Assembly: GCF_035222275.1 (NCBI RefSeq)
Contig: NC_085883.1
Location: 1,984,001-2,048,000, forward strand
Source: Podospora bellae-mahoneyi
Taxonomy: Eukaryota; Ascomycota; Sordariomycetes; Sordariales; Podosporaceae
Length of the DNA: 64,000 nucleotides
Reading direction: 5' to 3'
Shown here: positions 10,143 through 22,192 of the stretch, piece after piece
How positions within the stretch are numbered: the stretch's first letter is position 1
Layout of the letters: the number at the start of each line of letters is the position of its first letter
Translations under genes and position numbers: made by a program
The notes under the pieces: model-generated
Told to the model about the DNA's origin: nothing
Seen by the model: the letters and a program-made list of their open reading frames with translations, nothing else
Databases searched by the model: none

Positions 10143-11219
10143 GTGGAAGAAGGAAAGGATTGAACAAAATCATCATTCTTTTTTGGTTTGGCAAGCGAAA
10201 TCGTTTTGGGCATTTTTCATGATAATTTTTTCCTTTTTGTATTACTCGATTAATGAGAGGAGGCCGTCGTGTCGTCACGTTCGTCTGGCTGTGTAACTCT
10301 AGAGGGCAATTTCAAAGGAACAGGGAACAGAGTTGGTTATACCTTAGGTAGCTACAGTATGGGACGGGCAAGAGTTCAACTGTGTGCTTGGACAAATACA
10401 CACAGTTACAAGGCATTATCTTTTGGAGCGTTGTGTTTTCTGCATGTGAATTTATCAGGAGCAAGTTCATTGGCCTCGAGAAGTCAAGAAGTAACTGACA
10501 AATGGTGGATAATTACTGTGTGGGGTAGGAGATGTAGTGGGGATGGCTTGAAATCTGGCCAATCAGAAGCCTTGTATTGTTCTGGGTTGCCGTCACTGCT
10601 CTGGGATGTGAGTCCTCTTTCTCAATTGGAATTACTAGAAGGCCAGCCCAGTCGCTTCCGGACCTTTTCGTGGAGTTCAACATCTCCATTTGTCTAGTAT
10701 TTTGCAACCTCGACATTTCTGCAGCGTTCACGGAAAACCCATCAAATCCTCGGCATCGATTTCTATCCCGGTACCCTCCGGTTCCCAAAGCTTCCCGGTC
10801 CTGCGGTTCACGGTGCAAGGTCTAGGATTCTCGGCGTTCGATTGGTTACACGCCCCGATATTCACGATTCGATATTTGAGATAAATCCGATTGCGGTTTT
10901 GCGAGCCCTGCAAGTTTCGAAACCCCGCATACTCCCCCGTTACTCGTACTCGGGTGCTCTATGACGAATTGAAGGTTGGAGGGGGAGAAATATACATTGG
11001 CACTACGCCGTTATCGGCTTTGTTGACCACACACAGGCTTTAGAGCTAGCAAGGCTGTGAACGGCCTAGGGAAGAAGGTGTTGTTCACAGTGCGTCTTTT
11101 CAGAGCCGGACAGGTTTCTTTGAAGTGCCCCGCGGCAGGTGGTGCAGGAAACTGTCTCGGAAGGACAGAAAAAAAAAGGGGACGTTAGGTCGAAATAGGG
11201 CACTGCAAAAGGGCCTGTC
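10143..11219. other. Intergenic region: thiolase 3' flank and Tco89-like promoter
   Basis: No coding region or RNA gene recognised in this 1.1 kb. The thiolase 3' flank is AT-rich up to about 10250. The remainder is presumed promoter and leader of the next gene. Confidence 0.5.
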
Positions 11220-13186
11220 ATGGCGAGAGAGAATAATGAGGCGCCAGGTGCCGGCCAATCAAAACGGTCATCCATGATTCATTTCGACAGCAGCGATCAA
11301 ACACAGCAACACACCGCGGTGCAACCGCATCACCGTGTCAAGAGCCAAAAGCACATCGTGGGTGGTGGCTCACGGCTGCATGCGCGAGTGCCGTCTTCCA
11401 AGGGTCTTCACAAGCACCACGGTGGTGCAACAGCCTCGACGACCAAACTGAACAACCACCACCGACAACACGGCAGCGGCTCGATTTCACCAGATAAAGA
11501 CGGGGAGGGACTGACTTTGGTGTCGAAACGTCACCACCATCGCCGAGCAACCTCGGAGCTGAAGCTCACCGGGGATGCTACCACGTCATCCAATCACATA
11601 CAAAAGAACGTGTCGCAGACGAACCTGAAGCGCAATCGGTCCCAGGCGGATGTGGGGAAGAAGAGCAAGTCTACGACGAGTCTGCATCGACATACCGTCT
11701 CGAATCCAAACGTGAACAAACTCAAATCTTCGCGGGGGGGTTCCAAGGTTCATTTTAATCTGGGAGACGACGAGCAGGAAGACGATAGTCAGGACGACGG
11801 GGAATGGGTTGATGCTAGCACTTCTGCTTCACCGTTGCTTTCGAGACGAGGTTCTACTATTGGTGGGAACGGACAGCCGACGAATCCGAATCCTCCTCCT
11901 CCTCCCCCGACAAACGAAATACAGAATAAGCAACTACCTACGGTTGTAGCGTCGCCTCCGTCTCCCACGTCGCATAGAGATATTCCGAGTAAACAACAGG
12001 CGCCGCCCGAGAGTGGGAGCGGACTGCATAGTGCAGACAGTAGTTTTACCCGGAACGCTACGCTTGCTAATACGATTACTTCACGGATATTGTCCAGGGC
12101 TCCTTCTCAGGGTGCTGCGCCAAAGATGTCGACCGAGATTGCTGTTGCGCCTAGGCCGCCGGCGCCGAGACTGCCGTCTGCTCCGCCTACACGGCCGGGT
12201 TCGTCACAGAGGATGTCGCCCGGGGAGGCGAGTCTGATGCAGTTGGCGGGAGGGGTGGGACCCAGACCTGGGAGCAGCGGGAGGGCGGAGCTGCTCACGT
12301 CGAGGTTTGTGGGTGGGAGCAGCCAGGAGCCCGGCTCGGGCATAGCGGCTGACTCTTTTATCGTTGCTGCTGCTGCGAACAAGGGGGGTGTTTCTCGAGC
12401 TGCGCTGGGCGGCAAGGCGGATGCTGGTATCCCGCGTCGGCCGCGGTCGATGGGGAGTCTGTCGCATGCACATGAGCAGCTTAATGGGGGGAGATATGAT
12501 CAACAGCAACATACTGACGAAGAGGAAGGGGTTCAACACCAGTCTAATGGGGCGAGGACAAGGCGCAATGGAAACGGCTATGTAGTGCCGCGGGATATGA
12601 ACCGGACGCAGCAGAAGCTGAATCTGCAACGGGCCAGCTCGGGATTGGAGCCGACTGCTTCGGGGCAGGCGATGGTGCCTGTTGGTGGTGGAGGTGCACC
12701 AAGCCTGCTCATGGGAGCTGCCGGGGGTGGTGGGGGGTTGTTTCGAATTATGGGACGGCGAACCCGAAGCATGGGAAGATTTTGGAGAAGACGGGGATGC
12801 AGTATTTGAGCGTCAGACGGCATCAAAACCCGATTGCGAGGTCGGTGGCGAGGATTTGGCAGCTGCCTGGGATGGAGATCAAGGCACAGAGGATCCCGCC
12901 GCCTAGTCGGGCTGCGAGCACTAGAAGAGGAGATTTGGGGAGGTTGGCTGTTGAAGGAGGGGGCACTAGGCCACCGAGTAGAGCGGCCAGCGGGTTGAGG
13001 GTTGGAGAGAGCGCGGCAAGCAGTTTGGGGACTGATGATGGGTTGGGTGGTGGTAACGGAGGTGGTGGTGGAAAGGGGAGACTGAGCGGTGCCAGTCTGG
13101 TGGACGGCGGGAACGATGCCGCGACGAGGGCGCAGCTGGAGATGATGTGGAATCAGAGCATGGATTTGAGCGCGAGCCAGGAATAG
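11220..13186 (+). CDS. Tco89-like TORC1 subunit, interrupted by an apparent frameshift
   Basis: The frame starting at 11220 encodes a long low-complexity protein rich in His, Ser, Gln and Pro (a PPPPPP run) and ends with a stop at 12807-12809. It contains VVPRDMNRTQQKLNLQRASS, a signature of the fungal Tco89 family, a TORC1 component at the vacuole. The family's next conserved block, MQYLSVRRHQNPIARSVARI, lies in another frame that is open from about 12728 to the stop at 13186. The switch falls beside G runs at 12723-12727 and 12732-12737, with no plausible intron, so a one-base shift (sequencing error or mutation) is likeliest. Intact, the protein would be about 655 residues ending QSMDLSASQE. 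The same frame stays open for some 45 codons after that TAG. Confidence 0.75.
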
Positions 13187-14262
13187 AGAGCCGTGGCTGA
13201 GCGGGAGGAGACATTGGTTGCATCACGGGGGTCATCATCTCAACAGCCAAGGGGGTCGGGGTTGTCGGTTTGCAACTTAGAGACTGTCGAGGAGGAGGAG
13301 GGGGGGGGGCTCTCTAATGCGGAGCCCCCGAAGGATTTGCTGGTTGAGAGGCCTTTGTCGGGTGTTTAGAGATATCTCCCACAAGCCCCTTGAGGATGTT
13401 ATGGGGGGTGAGTGTGGGTGGGTGGGATAGTTTTTAGGTTGATGGGGAGGATAGCGAGTGATTCTTTCGAGTTTATTTGGGGGTGTTGCTTTTGTGTTTT
13501 TTTGACAGCGAACATGGAATTGGGAATGAAATATGATTTTTTTTTTTTTTTTTTGGCCTTAAGAATTCTTGGTGTGGGATTAACGACACTGCGTGATGGG
13601 CAGGTCAGGCTGTATATATAGATAGATGCCTATAAGGGTGAAAGGAGCGAAAGTTGATTATGACCACCACTTTGCTTTGAGCAGTGTCTCTTTTTTCTTT
13701 TCGTGATGTTCTTTTTGGTATGTCCCAAGCTTCAAGTGATCACTCGAGTTGATGGGGACATTGATGTGTGACGGGCTTCATGTTTTTCTGTCCACCTCGC
13801 AAAGTCATCATACATACCATTCATCACACTTCATCACAGCACACCACAAGAGAGAGAGAGAACCATAGTATATTCATATTTACTCTCCTCCAGCCCATTA
13901 CCCTCCTTAACTTCCCCCTCCGCTTCCCCCCCCCCCCAAAAAAAAAACATCACCCGCTTTGCCTCTCAAAACTCACAACACCCAACTTCCACTGTCTCCT
14001 CAAGAAGCCCCCTCCCCCGCCCAGCAGAAAAGAAATGAAAGCCCAAACAGAGAAGACTGATAATATATACTTTGTTTCTTGTAACAAGAAACAAAAACCG
14101 CTTGCTTTGATCATCAACGTCATTACCAAAATGCCCACAACAGTCACAGGTTAATAAAACAACAGCAAGTCCGCTAATTCCTGTACATTCCCCCCTCCAT
14201 ACCCCGAACCCCAACTCCTAGCCCCTCTCTCAATACTGATCATCCCTCCAAGGCCATGATTT
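13187..14262. other. Convergent 3' flanks
   Basis: This lies between the Tco89-like stop and the stop of the stress protein on the other strand. It contains a G run near 13301-13309, a T18 tract at about 13538-13555, and C and A homopolymers around 13927-13948. A short AT-rich stretch (14050-14100) has an inverted TTTGTTTCTTG/CAAGAAACAAA pair. No gene is supported. Confidence 0.5.
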
Positions 14263-16624
14263 CTAATCAATCTTGGCCTGCGCCAAACTCCTCGCCGTGG
14301 GGTTGTTAATATTGTTCACCTGGTGCTGGCTCGCCCCGGCGGCAATCTTCTTGTACTTGCTCTGCTTCCTAAGCTTCTTCCTCGCCACCATGACCGGAAC
14401 CGAACTCTTAGTTACCAAATAGTTCGAAAAGGAGCCAAGTATCACTCTGTTTTCCCCATATTAGCAACATTCTTCTTTTCATCAGGCGAGAACAACAACA
14501 TAAAAAAAAAAAAAAAAAAGGGAAAAAACTTGCCCCTTGAGAGCACTCCTCCCCCTGCTCCCCAAAATCACCAACGTCGGGTTCACCAAATCAATCACCT
14601 CCGTGATCAAATGCTTCGGGTTCTTGCAGTGCAGCACCTCCACAATCACCCTGACCTGCAACCGCGTCTTCCTCAGCAGCTTCATCGCTCTGTCCCCAAT
14701 ATCCTTCACCGCCCTATACCTCTCCTCCTCCGCTTTGCTCCTCTCCATGCTCGACGGCGCAGGGCTCAAACTAGCCTCGCTCGCCTGGTGACCCAGCGAA
14801 GAGATCCTAAGAGGCAGTGCAGTCCCCCCCGGTGTAGCAGGCTGCCTGGTATTGTTCGTCACGGCCGTGATGGCAGCCGCTTGCTCCTTCATCGCCTTGG
14901 ACTCATCCGGCACCACCGAGTTCGGATTCGCCTCAATCCCAGCATCCTCGTCCACGCAGTAAATCGCAAGCAGCGTGTCGCCATCCCGGAGCACAGTCCC
15001 AATAGCCCACTCGAGCGCATGGGTAGACTCGTCACTCATATCGGTAGCAACCAAATACTTCCTCGCAGGTCGGTGTTCCTCCTCGGCGTCCTTGACAAGC
15101 TTAGCATAGTCGCCTCTGGTAATAATCTGGATCGTCCTGTGGGACTCGGGCGTTTCCATCACCTGCGTCATGGCAAAGGACATCTTTTGCGCCCTCTTGA
15201 TGTCCGAGATGTCCTCTTCCGTGTCGGTATACATTGGCGTGTGCGTCCCGCTAGGCGGCGTGTCGAAGCTGGTTGCTGGGTGAATGACGTTCTTGCTGCT
15301 GTGTTTGACCCGTTCCTTCTCGCCGGATGGATTCGTAACAGTAATTGAAGGTTCGTCCAGCAAAGACCTGTATTTGTGAGCCGGCTGGGAAGAGGCAACA
15401 TGGATCCCTATGGTATACCGAATTCAAGTTAGTCAACGGAATCCCAGTATCCAGTCAAACTAACAGGTGGATATCAGCAAACGACCTACGTTCCTCCTCC
15501 GCAGCCGCAAGCAAGCTCCGCACCTGCCTCTTAGCCTCCGGTGATTCTGAGCTGCCCTGCGGCTTCTTATCAAAGCTTCGAGCGGCCTTCCTACCCCGCT
15601 CATCTTCCTCCGAAGAGTTTCCTCCGCTATCGTCACTGCTTTCCTCGACAAACTCCCCATCAGGTCCCAGATAGTCCTTAGCGAGTCTGCCGTTACTCGA
15701 GCTATCATCCGACTTCTTCCTTCTTCCGAGCTCACCCAGCGAGCCCCCGGACCTAGCCAAGGCGGCATCTGATAAGCGGCGGTACGCATTGTTGTAGTCG
15801 ACAGTCTGGTTATCCCCAAGCATGGCGCGCCCGGCCGGGCTGAGATTTCGCCCGAGCAAGGCAGGCGAGTGAGAGCGCACCCCTAGTCTGTTGGTGGGAG
15901 ACTTGGATTTATTCCCGGCTTTTCGGCTGCTGTACGCCGGTCCAGTAATCGAGTGACGGCCACGGTCGCCAGGGAGAACAAGCCCCGACACATCGTTGCC
16001 TCTCATAACTTCTGCCATGGCGCTGGAGCGCTTCCCGCCCATCGTCACTCTTTTCGGCATGGCGGCGCCTGCATGGTTTGTGATGATTCCTCCAAACTGG
16101 TAGTCGAGTGTTGGGTCGTGTCGAGGGTTGGCCCGGGGGCCAAAGTCGGCGGGTCTCATGGCGGCATCGGACATGCTCCGGGGGTGCCCAGACGGGGCTG
16201 GGGCAAGAAGGCTTCGAGAGCCGGTGTGTTCGATTGGCGAAGAGGGTGTGCTAAGGACATGCTTCTGGCTTGGTGGGGAGTCCACATCCAACATGCTTCG
16301 TACTGGCGCGGGAGGAGGGGTGTCGACATCGAGCATGCTTCTAACAGGCGCTATAGGAGAGGAGGTCTTAGTATGATAACTCGACGTGGAGCGGGTAGAG
16401 GGAGGGGAAGGAGGATAGAGGAGGCCAGGAGAAGGAGCGTCGTCACCAATGTCTAACATGGACCGCACTGGGGATCGCGGCGTGAAGGGAGATGGCGACC
16501 GGCCTCCTATGCTGCTTGGGGCTCTGCTTGGTCGTGATGCTTGGGGCCCCTCGAGCAGCGCAAGCACTTCCCTCCGCTCTTCGTCGAGCATCGCCTCCAT
16601 CGACATTGGTTGGTGCCTAGCCAT
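14263..16624 (-). CDS. Universal stress protein domain protein with long disordered N-terminus
   Basis: Three exons (16624-15490, 15407-14534, 14446-14263) encode 730 residues. The N-terminal half is low-complexity and Ser/Pro-rich, with the motif RSMLD repeated three times (about residues 50-130: PVRSMLDIGDD, PVRSMLDVDTPPP, PVRSMLDVDSPPS). A UspA-like domain follows: RKYLVATDMSDESTHALEWAIG, then LVNPTLVILGSRGRSALKG and LGSFSNYLVTKSSVPVMVARKK, the nucleotide-binding pattern of this family. The last intron (14447-14533) must use a GC donor (GG|GCAAGT...CAG|AG) to keep the conserved frame RSALKGVILGSFSNYL. Start is the first ATG giving MARHQPMSMEAM; an upstream in-frame ATG at 16702 is possible. 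Role is probably stress-related signalling; substrate and partners are unknown. Confidence 0.88.
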
Positions 16625-18102
16625 AATGAGTGACAGTTGCTGGTGGTTTTTTGTTCTGGTGTACTGTTTGTTCGAAGTGTGGTCTGTAAGGTATATATAC
16701 AACGAGTGGGTGGCAGCAGTTTCAAATCAAGGGGTCACGGCTTTCTTCGAGATCAGATTGAAAAGAACGCAGAGTTGCGTGTTTATTCGTAGTGTGTAGC
16801 GTTGTCAAACAGGCAGGCAACAAAATAGTGAAAAAGAAAAAAAAGTTGGTCGAGTCGGTCGGTGTCAACGGGAGAAGGGCAAGAAATCCGACACGATATT
16901 TGGTCTTTGTCAAACGGTAAAACCAACATCAGATGGCGGGGCGTCGTCCCGCTGAGGACGCTGCCAAGACGCCTCCGAAGAGGAGTTACGACTCGGCCCA
17001 GAGCGCCAAGACCCAAGCTACCTCACCAGCTGCAGAATGTCTGTGGATATAGCTTGCGGCCATTGCCCCAAAGAGGTGCAGTTTATGAAATCCTTGCTTG
17101 TTCAAGTGATAACCGTCGTTTTTTCCCTCTCTCTTTTGCAGCTGTTCCTTATCACCCCACTGCCAGATCTACTATCAAGTGAATACATGCCCTCGTGTCT
17201 GGGCGGTGAGAGCGCAGAGTCAGCGGGCTATAGCATCTCGTGCCCTGTGGCCTGATTGAATGACGATGTGCGGGGTGGGAAGGGAGAGAGAGCTCTGGGA
17301 AGCTCTGACGAAGTGGCAGCGGAACCTTGTGGTTTTGCCGCCGCCGACCAAAGTCCAAACTTGCTGTTCGCCGAGCGTGGGGTCTGGAGGCGCCGTCTTG
17401 GATCACCTCACGAGAGCTTCCTTCCCAAAGCCAATGAAAACCAAGACTCTGGGCTGTGTAACTGGAATCTTGTTTTTTTTCTTCGTCTTCGGCTGGTATT
17501 GGCACGAGAGGATGACCCCGCGTTGAGTGGACACAGCCTTTCTTAACATCCTATGCCCAGTCTGATCGTTCACAGTAGTAAAGACCTCCCATCCCAGTGT
17601 AACAAAGACGTCAGACACTACAATTTTCCATAGACAAATCCACCCGCATGATAGCACTGCCTCCCTCCCCTCCCCCCGCAACAACCCCACGAATAGGAGC
17701 CGAGAGACTACGCGGCTGCTGCGCCATACCGCCGAGCATCTGAGTCGAGTCGTCAAACGTTTAGAAAACGGCGCAAGGCTACTGGCCAAAGTCTATCGAA
17801 ACTCAACCTGTCATCTCACCCTTATACATACGATCCCCATCTGACTTTGACTTTGACTTTCACTTGCATATATACCACCCTTAGTGTCTAGTCCAATCGA
17901 TCGATCTTTCTGGAACAGTTCCTGACCCATCCTTTCAAAATGCGTATCCCATATGCTCGGGACCTGTCTTGTAATTTGCATGATACAAAATAATGTACAC
18001 TCTCCTTCCACCACCCAACCTACCAACCCATCCATATGTGACCCCTTTCATGCATGTAGAAGTCTCCCCCATCTCCTCCCTCCCTGTGCCTCACCCAAGA
18101 AC
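16625..18102. other. Stress-protein promoter and uS7m 3' flank
   Basis: About 1.5 kb without a supported gene. A T-rich stretch on the - strand near 16825-16845 probably belongs to the stress-protein promoter or leader. A 39-codon ATG frame at 16933 was not accepted as a gene. Confidence 0.5.
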
Positions 18103-18568
18103 CTACAAAAAGTTCTTAATCTGATTATTCATCAAATTAGCTCTCGTCGCCGTCCCCAGCTTGTGCACCTGCGCCCTCTTGTCCCAAACCCCGCTCCTCC
18201 CCTCCACAACCGCAATAATCTCCTCGGCCACCCTCGTCGGAAACATCTTCCTCCCCGACCCCTTACTCTTCCTCTTCTGCACCGCGTCCAAAATCCACAC
18301 AAACGCCGTCCTCCTCCTCTGCCTGGCCGCCAACGGTGCAGGAACCTCCAGATTCCTACCACCACCCGCTAGACCCCTAAACCCCCTAATCTTCACCAGC
18401 GGCGCGACAGAATCAATCGCAACACGAAGGTAAGTCACCGGATCGAGGGGAAGAAAATTCGGGGCCGGGGCACCAGGAATCAACGGACGGGCAGGGTTCA
18501 GTTTTGGTGGGGGGGAGGTTCGGAGGTGGTTGAGGATCATTGCCATGTCCTAGAACAGAAATATCAGC

Positions 18569-18612
<44 letters not shown>

Positions 18613-19112
18613 AACCGACGTGGGATGGAGAAACGAACTCTTTGAGCCTTGGACAACTTCCCATCCTTCATCAACAACCTCGTGATCTGCCCCATCACAT
18701 CATCATACCGATGATCCTTGTGCAGCTCGCTCGGCAGCGGCAGGCTGGGCAACCCGTACTTGTGCCCCTCCTCCTCGGCGTCAAATGGTTTGAGTCCATA
18801 CGCCACCAGCTCCAGCCTGTTCAGAGCATAGAGGTTGTCTTCTTTATGTTGTTGTTGGCTGAGACTGACCACTTCCTCCTCCTCTGATCTGGGGGGGGCT
18901 AGCTCGGAAGAGGGTGCTTGATCTTCGTTGTTATTGTTGTTGTTCTCGGGGGTGAGGTTGTTGGAATAAAACCGTCTCGCTACTGGGACCGTGGCAAGCT
19001 TTGGTACCGCGGCGGCAATCTTTTGTGATAATAACGGCTGCTGGCTGGCGGGGGTGGTGGTCCGGAGAGAAAGGGCTCGGAAGGCCGAGGCGAGGTTCAG
19101 CCTTGGGGGCAT
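18103..19112 (-). CDS. RSM7: Mitochondrial small-subunit ribosomal protein uS7m
   Basis: Two exons (19112-18639, 18549-18103) encode 306 residues. The first about 50 residues (MPPRLNLASAFRALSL, then ARRFYSNN) form an Arg/Ser/Ala-rich mitochondrial presequence. The S7 domain spans the splice: TRLLMKDGKLSKAQR joins DMAMILNHLRT, followed by VTYLRVAIDSVAPLV, RQRRRTAFVWILDA and RVAEEIIAVVEGRSGVWDKR, all typical of uS7, which binds the 3' domain of small-subunit rRNA and nucleates head assembly. The 89-nt intron contains an (AT)n microsatellite. An Asn run (NNNNNN) and an acidic linker separate the presequence from the domain. Confidence 0.94.
18570..18610. repeat. (AT)n microsatellite inside uS7m intron
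   Basis: A nearly pure AT dinucleotide tract, interrupted once by GT, occupies close to half of the 89-nt uS7m intron (18550-18638). Confidence 0.9.
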
Positions 19113-21774
19113 CGTTGCTGTATGCGCGGTTTTGTGTGTGGTGGGGGGTGGGATGGTCGTCGACGACGGAGCGGGAGGGTTGTTGTCGTCGTCGTCTCGT
19201 CAAATCGCAAACCCGGAAGCTTTCACCCACCCAATTCGCCTTGTCCCTCTCGCGCCGTTCTCGAAAAAATGAAAACTATCCCGGTGTTTTCCCGGTCTTG
19301 GGTTTGGAGTAGTGGGGCAAGTTACAGCTTCTCGAAAGCTGGTCTGTGCTTTTTGACTTTTGTAATAACCCCAAAACCCATCAACTTCACAACCCCCCCC
19401 TTCCCGCCAAACATCAACAACCTCCGAAGACTAGCGTTATTTGCCATCCAGCCACACAGCAAAGTTGTGTGTGTGTGTGTGTGTGACCCCCACGAACCGG
19501 CCAACGACACTGGTGAAAATGAGTGGTTCACAGGTGGGTTGGACGTGCAACAGCGGGAGGGGCATCGGGTCACGGGAGCAACAGTTCCTCCAAGTTTCCC
19601 CATACTGTCCCCCATCCGAGCTTTTTCTTTTTCTTCTCTTCGAGTCTTGTGACACCGCATATGTTGTGTGGTTGTTGTGATTGCAGTGGGAGTTGCAGAG
19701 ACCAATTACCGTCATTCCCATGAACAGGTGAGCCCAGGTCTACCCTCCTTAGCTGACCCCTTCTCCTCATGGCATCTAGTTGTTGAACGTCCAGAGATGC
19801 TGCCTCAGCTACACCTTTCCTAATTGTAGGTAGATACATCTCACAGGAAGCCGAATCCTCTCTATCAGACACACAAGAATGACACTCAAATCACAACATC
19901 GGTGTTTATATATATATCTGCATGCATTCATGTACACACTTCTCCCATCAAGTTAGCCCAAAACATTAAAAAAAAAACCCCTCCTCTCCCACTCCCACCA
20001 CTCTCACCACCATCACGGGACCACCTCCCCCATTCCTCCACCACGTCACCGAAAATCTCCCCAAAATCCAACCCTCTCCAGCCCAGCACACCCCCCACCT
20101 CAACAACCTTGATTGGCCCGAAGATCCCTCACGTCCCCTAGTCCAGACCCGACAACACGGGAAAAAAGCCTTGGTTTGAAGCGGTGTAAGTCAGAAGCTT
20201 GGCATTTCCTATCCTGGCCACGAATGACCTCCCACAAACCGCCCTTACCTCCTCCTCCACTCTTTGCTTTCTTGTGAAGATGTTAGTAAGTTTCAATATC
20301 TATAAATACCAGCAAGCATACAAGCATACAAGCACACAAACATACATACATACATACATACATACAGACAAGAGTTCAAATAAACCAAAAAAGAAAGAAA
20401 AAAAACCAGTAAATATTAACAGTCTAGAACAACAAAATTCTTTTCCAATCTCATGTCATCAAGAAAACCAAAAGAAAAAACAGAAAACAACTCGGATATC
20501 AACGTGAAAAAATTAGAGATAGATGAAAGCAAATTCCAACATATCCTCCACCATTTACCAATAAAAAAAAGTTGTTCCCAGCCTCCTTGCATTATATCCC
20601 AGCCCAGTTCCACCTTTTTTAATTGTTTTTAAAACCGTTCTCCGTTGGGTTGTTCCGAAGCGGTGTGCTGAAGCTCGATCCGTTGTCGTCGATATCGGCC
20701 CGGTAATCTTTCCCTTGCTTTTCGACTTGACGATAGGTGACATGTCGAATACTTTGTTCAACAGTATGGTGCTTCGGTAGTGCGATCCAACACCGCTACA
20801 TCCATCCCACCCGGGCCAAGCTCAAGGTCACGGAGTTGTAACCGACCAAGACCACAAGAGAAGTAGACATCGCAGTAAAAGACCAACCAACCCGCCCTCC
20901 ATACCGCCTCCCAAGCATCCTCATTCCGCCCCCCACCGTCAAATCCAAACAAGAGAGAAACTCGAAGCCAGCCAAGGAAAAGACAAAGAAACCAAGCAGC
21001 CAGAACAACCACCCAAAAGCCCCAATATTTTACAATTCCCATTTTCCATAAAAGTTCAACAATTTCGAGCCGCCAGTGAGTTCCACCAAGACTCCAGATC
21101 CTCTCGAGTTAAAGCCATGTGTCCGTTCATGTGCTGAAAAAGACAAGCCTTCCAGCCCAAAGAACCACCCACTCAGCAATGCCTCCCAGTGGTATCTGGC
21201 CATCAGCGAACTCCCAAGTAGACGTACATCATCGTCAGATGTGCCTTTGATAAGTGTCCTCCCAAGTAAATAAAGAAACCGAAAACAAAAACAAAAACAA
21301 AAGCCAAAACCATAGTCAATCTGTTTCATAAGCCAAAAAGAACATCAAAACAAAGCAAGTCTGCGCCAGGTCATGATAAGAGTTTCCGTTGTGTGCCGTG
21401 TGGCAATGTCGATTTCCCTCCAAAAACTCCTCTTGTGTACGTCGGTCGAAAGTATTAAGCACGGCGTGTGTTGTGTGGGTCGTTATTGTACAACGAAGAG
21501 GAATGGTTTGTGTCGTTAAATATAAGTAATCCGAAAGTGTAGCCCGAGAATCCGTGTGTCGTGAAAAGTAGCCGTGATCGTGTAAGCGGTGGCGGTGAAT
21601 GGTAGGTGTGTGTTGAAACGCAAGACCAAAACGGGGTTTCGAGACAATTTGACTCGGAATCTCCAAGCAGCACTCATCACGGGATCCTAAAGTGGTCCCG
21701 GACGGCCGTCTGACTGTTCCGCAGCCGAACCATCAATCTTCGTCCCGTCATCAACTTGCTGTCAAGCCAACGAA
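19113..21774. other. Gene-poor stretch with microsatellites
   Basis: 2.7 kb between the uS7m start and the 3' end of the dsRBM gene. It contains (GT)n at 19467-19484, a CATA tetranucleotide repeat near 20340-20366 preceded by looser CATACAAG units, and A-rich tracts. A minus-strand frame at 20758-21042 encodes a hydrophobic start (MGIVKYWGFWVVVLAAWFLC) but has no other support. No RNA gene recognised. Confidence 0.45.
20338..20366. repeat. CATA tetranucleotide repeat
   Basis: At least six tandem CATA units, with a looser upstream series of CATACAAG units from about 20316. Confidence 0.85.
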
Positions 21775-22192
21775 TTACCATGCGCTTCGGGTGGTGGAGG
21801 GTGAGCTGGGGTTCGAAGAGGCGCCGTTCAACCATTTGTAAGCAACCTCAGCAGCATCTTCTTTGGCGTTGTTGACGTTCTTGCCATCGTACCAAAATCG
21901 GGCATCGTGAGTCACTCCGTAAACGGTAACCCTGCTGGACCATGCTGTACGTCCACCTGTATTCCGGTCAGCATTCAAATTTCGCAAGACATACTCCCGG
22001 ACAAAAAAAAAAAGAAATTCACATACCTCGTCGGTCAGACACAATTTGGAAAACCGGCGCGGCAATTTGAAGGTCGTGGCAAGTACCTGACGGCGTCATT
22101 AGCTACATGAAGCAGACATTCTGTATTTGGGGGAGCTCACTCTCCAGGGAATCCTGCCAGGGAGTCTTGCTAGTGTTGGCCTTGGGCGCCAT
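21775..22192 (-). CDS. Small protein with a double-stranded RNA-binding motif
   Basis: Three short exons (22192-22141, 22086-22027, 21956-21775; introns 54 and 70 nt, donors GTGAGC and GTATGT) encode 97 residues. The protein is essentially one dsRBM: helix 1 WQDSLESTCHDLQIAAPVF, strands QIVSDRRGGRTAWSSRVTVYG and ARFWYDGKNV, and helix 2 NNAKEDAAEVAYKWLN, matching the alpha-beta-beta-beta-alpha pattern and the AK-x2-AA motif that precedes the second helix in dsRBMs. The usual KKxAK basic residues are replaced by NNAKED, so RNA affinity may be weak or altered. No catalytic domain is attached. It could be a dsRNA sensor or adaptor, or a protein-protein dsRBM. Frame continuity across both introns strongly supports the model. 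Confidence 0.82.

Noticed and set aside
12691-12780. Intron to explain the Tco89-like frame switch
   Set aside because: No GT-AG pair of workable size with a branch site was found between the two conserved blocks.
13184-13186. Programmed stop-codon read-through at the Tco89-like stop
   Set aside because: The stop is TAG followed by AGA, not the TGA-CTA context known for fungal peroxisomal read-through.
14323-15348. 341-codon plus-strand frame opposite the stress protein
   Set aside because: Runs through the intron and is composed of His/Arg/Pro/Leu-rich shadow sequence.
16933-17052. 39-codon ATG frame (MAGRRPAEDAAKTPPKRSYD...)
   Set aside because: Protein-like composition but too short, with no intron, homologue or transcript evidence.
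18570-18610. (AT)n as a replication origin or AT-rich relic
   Set aside because: It lies wholly in a short intron and is a simple microsatellite.
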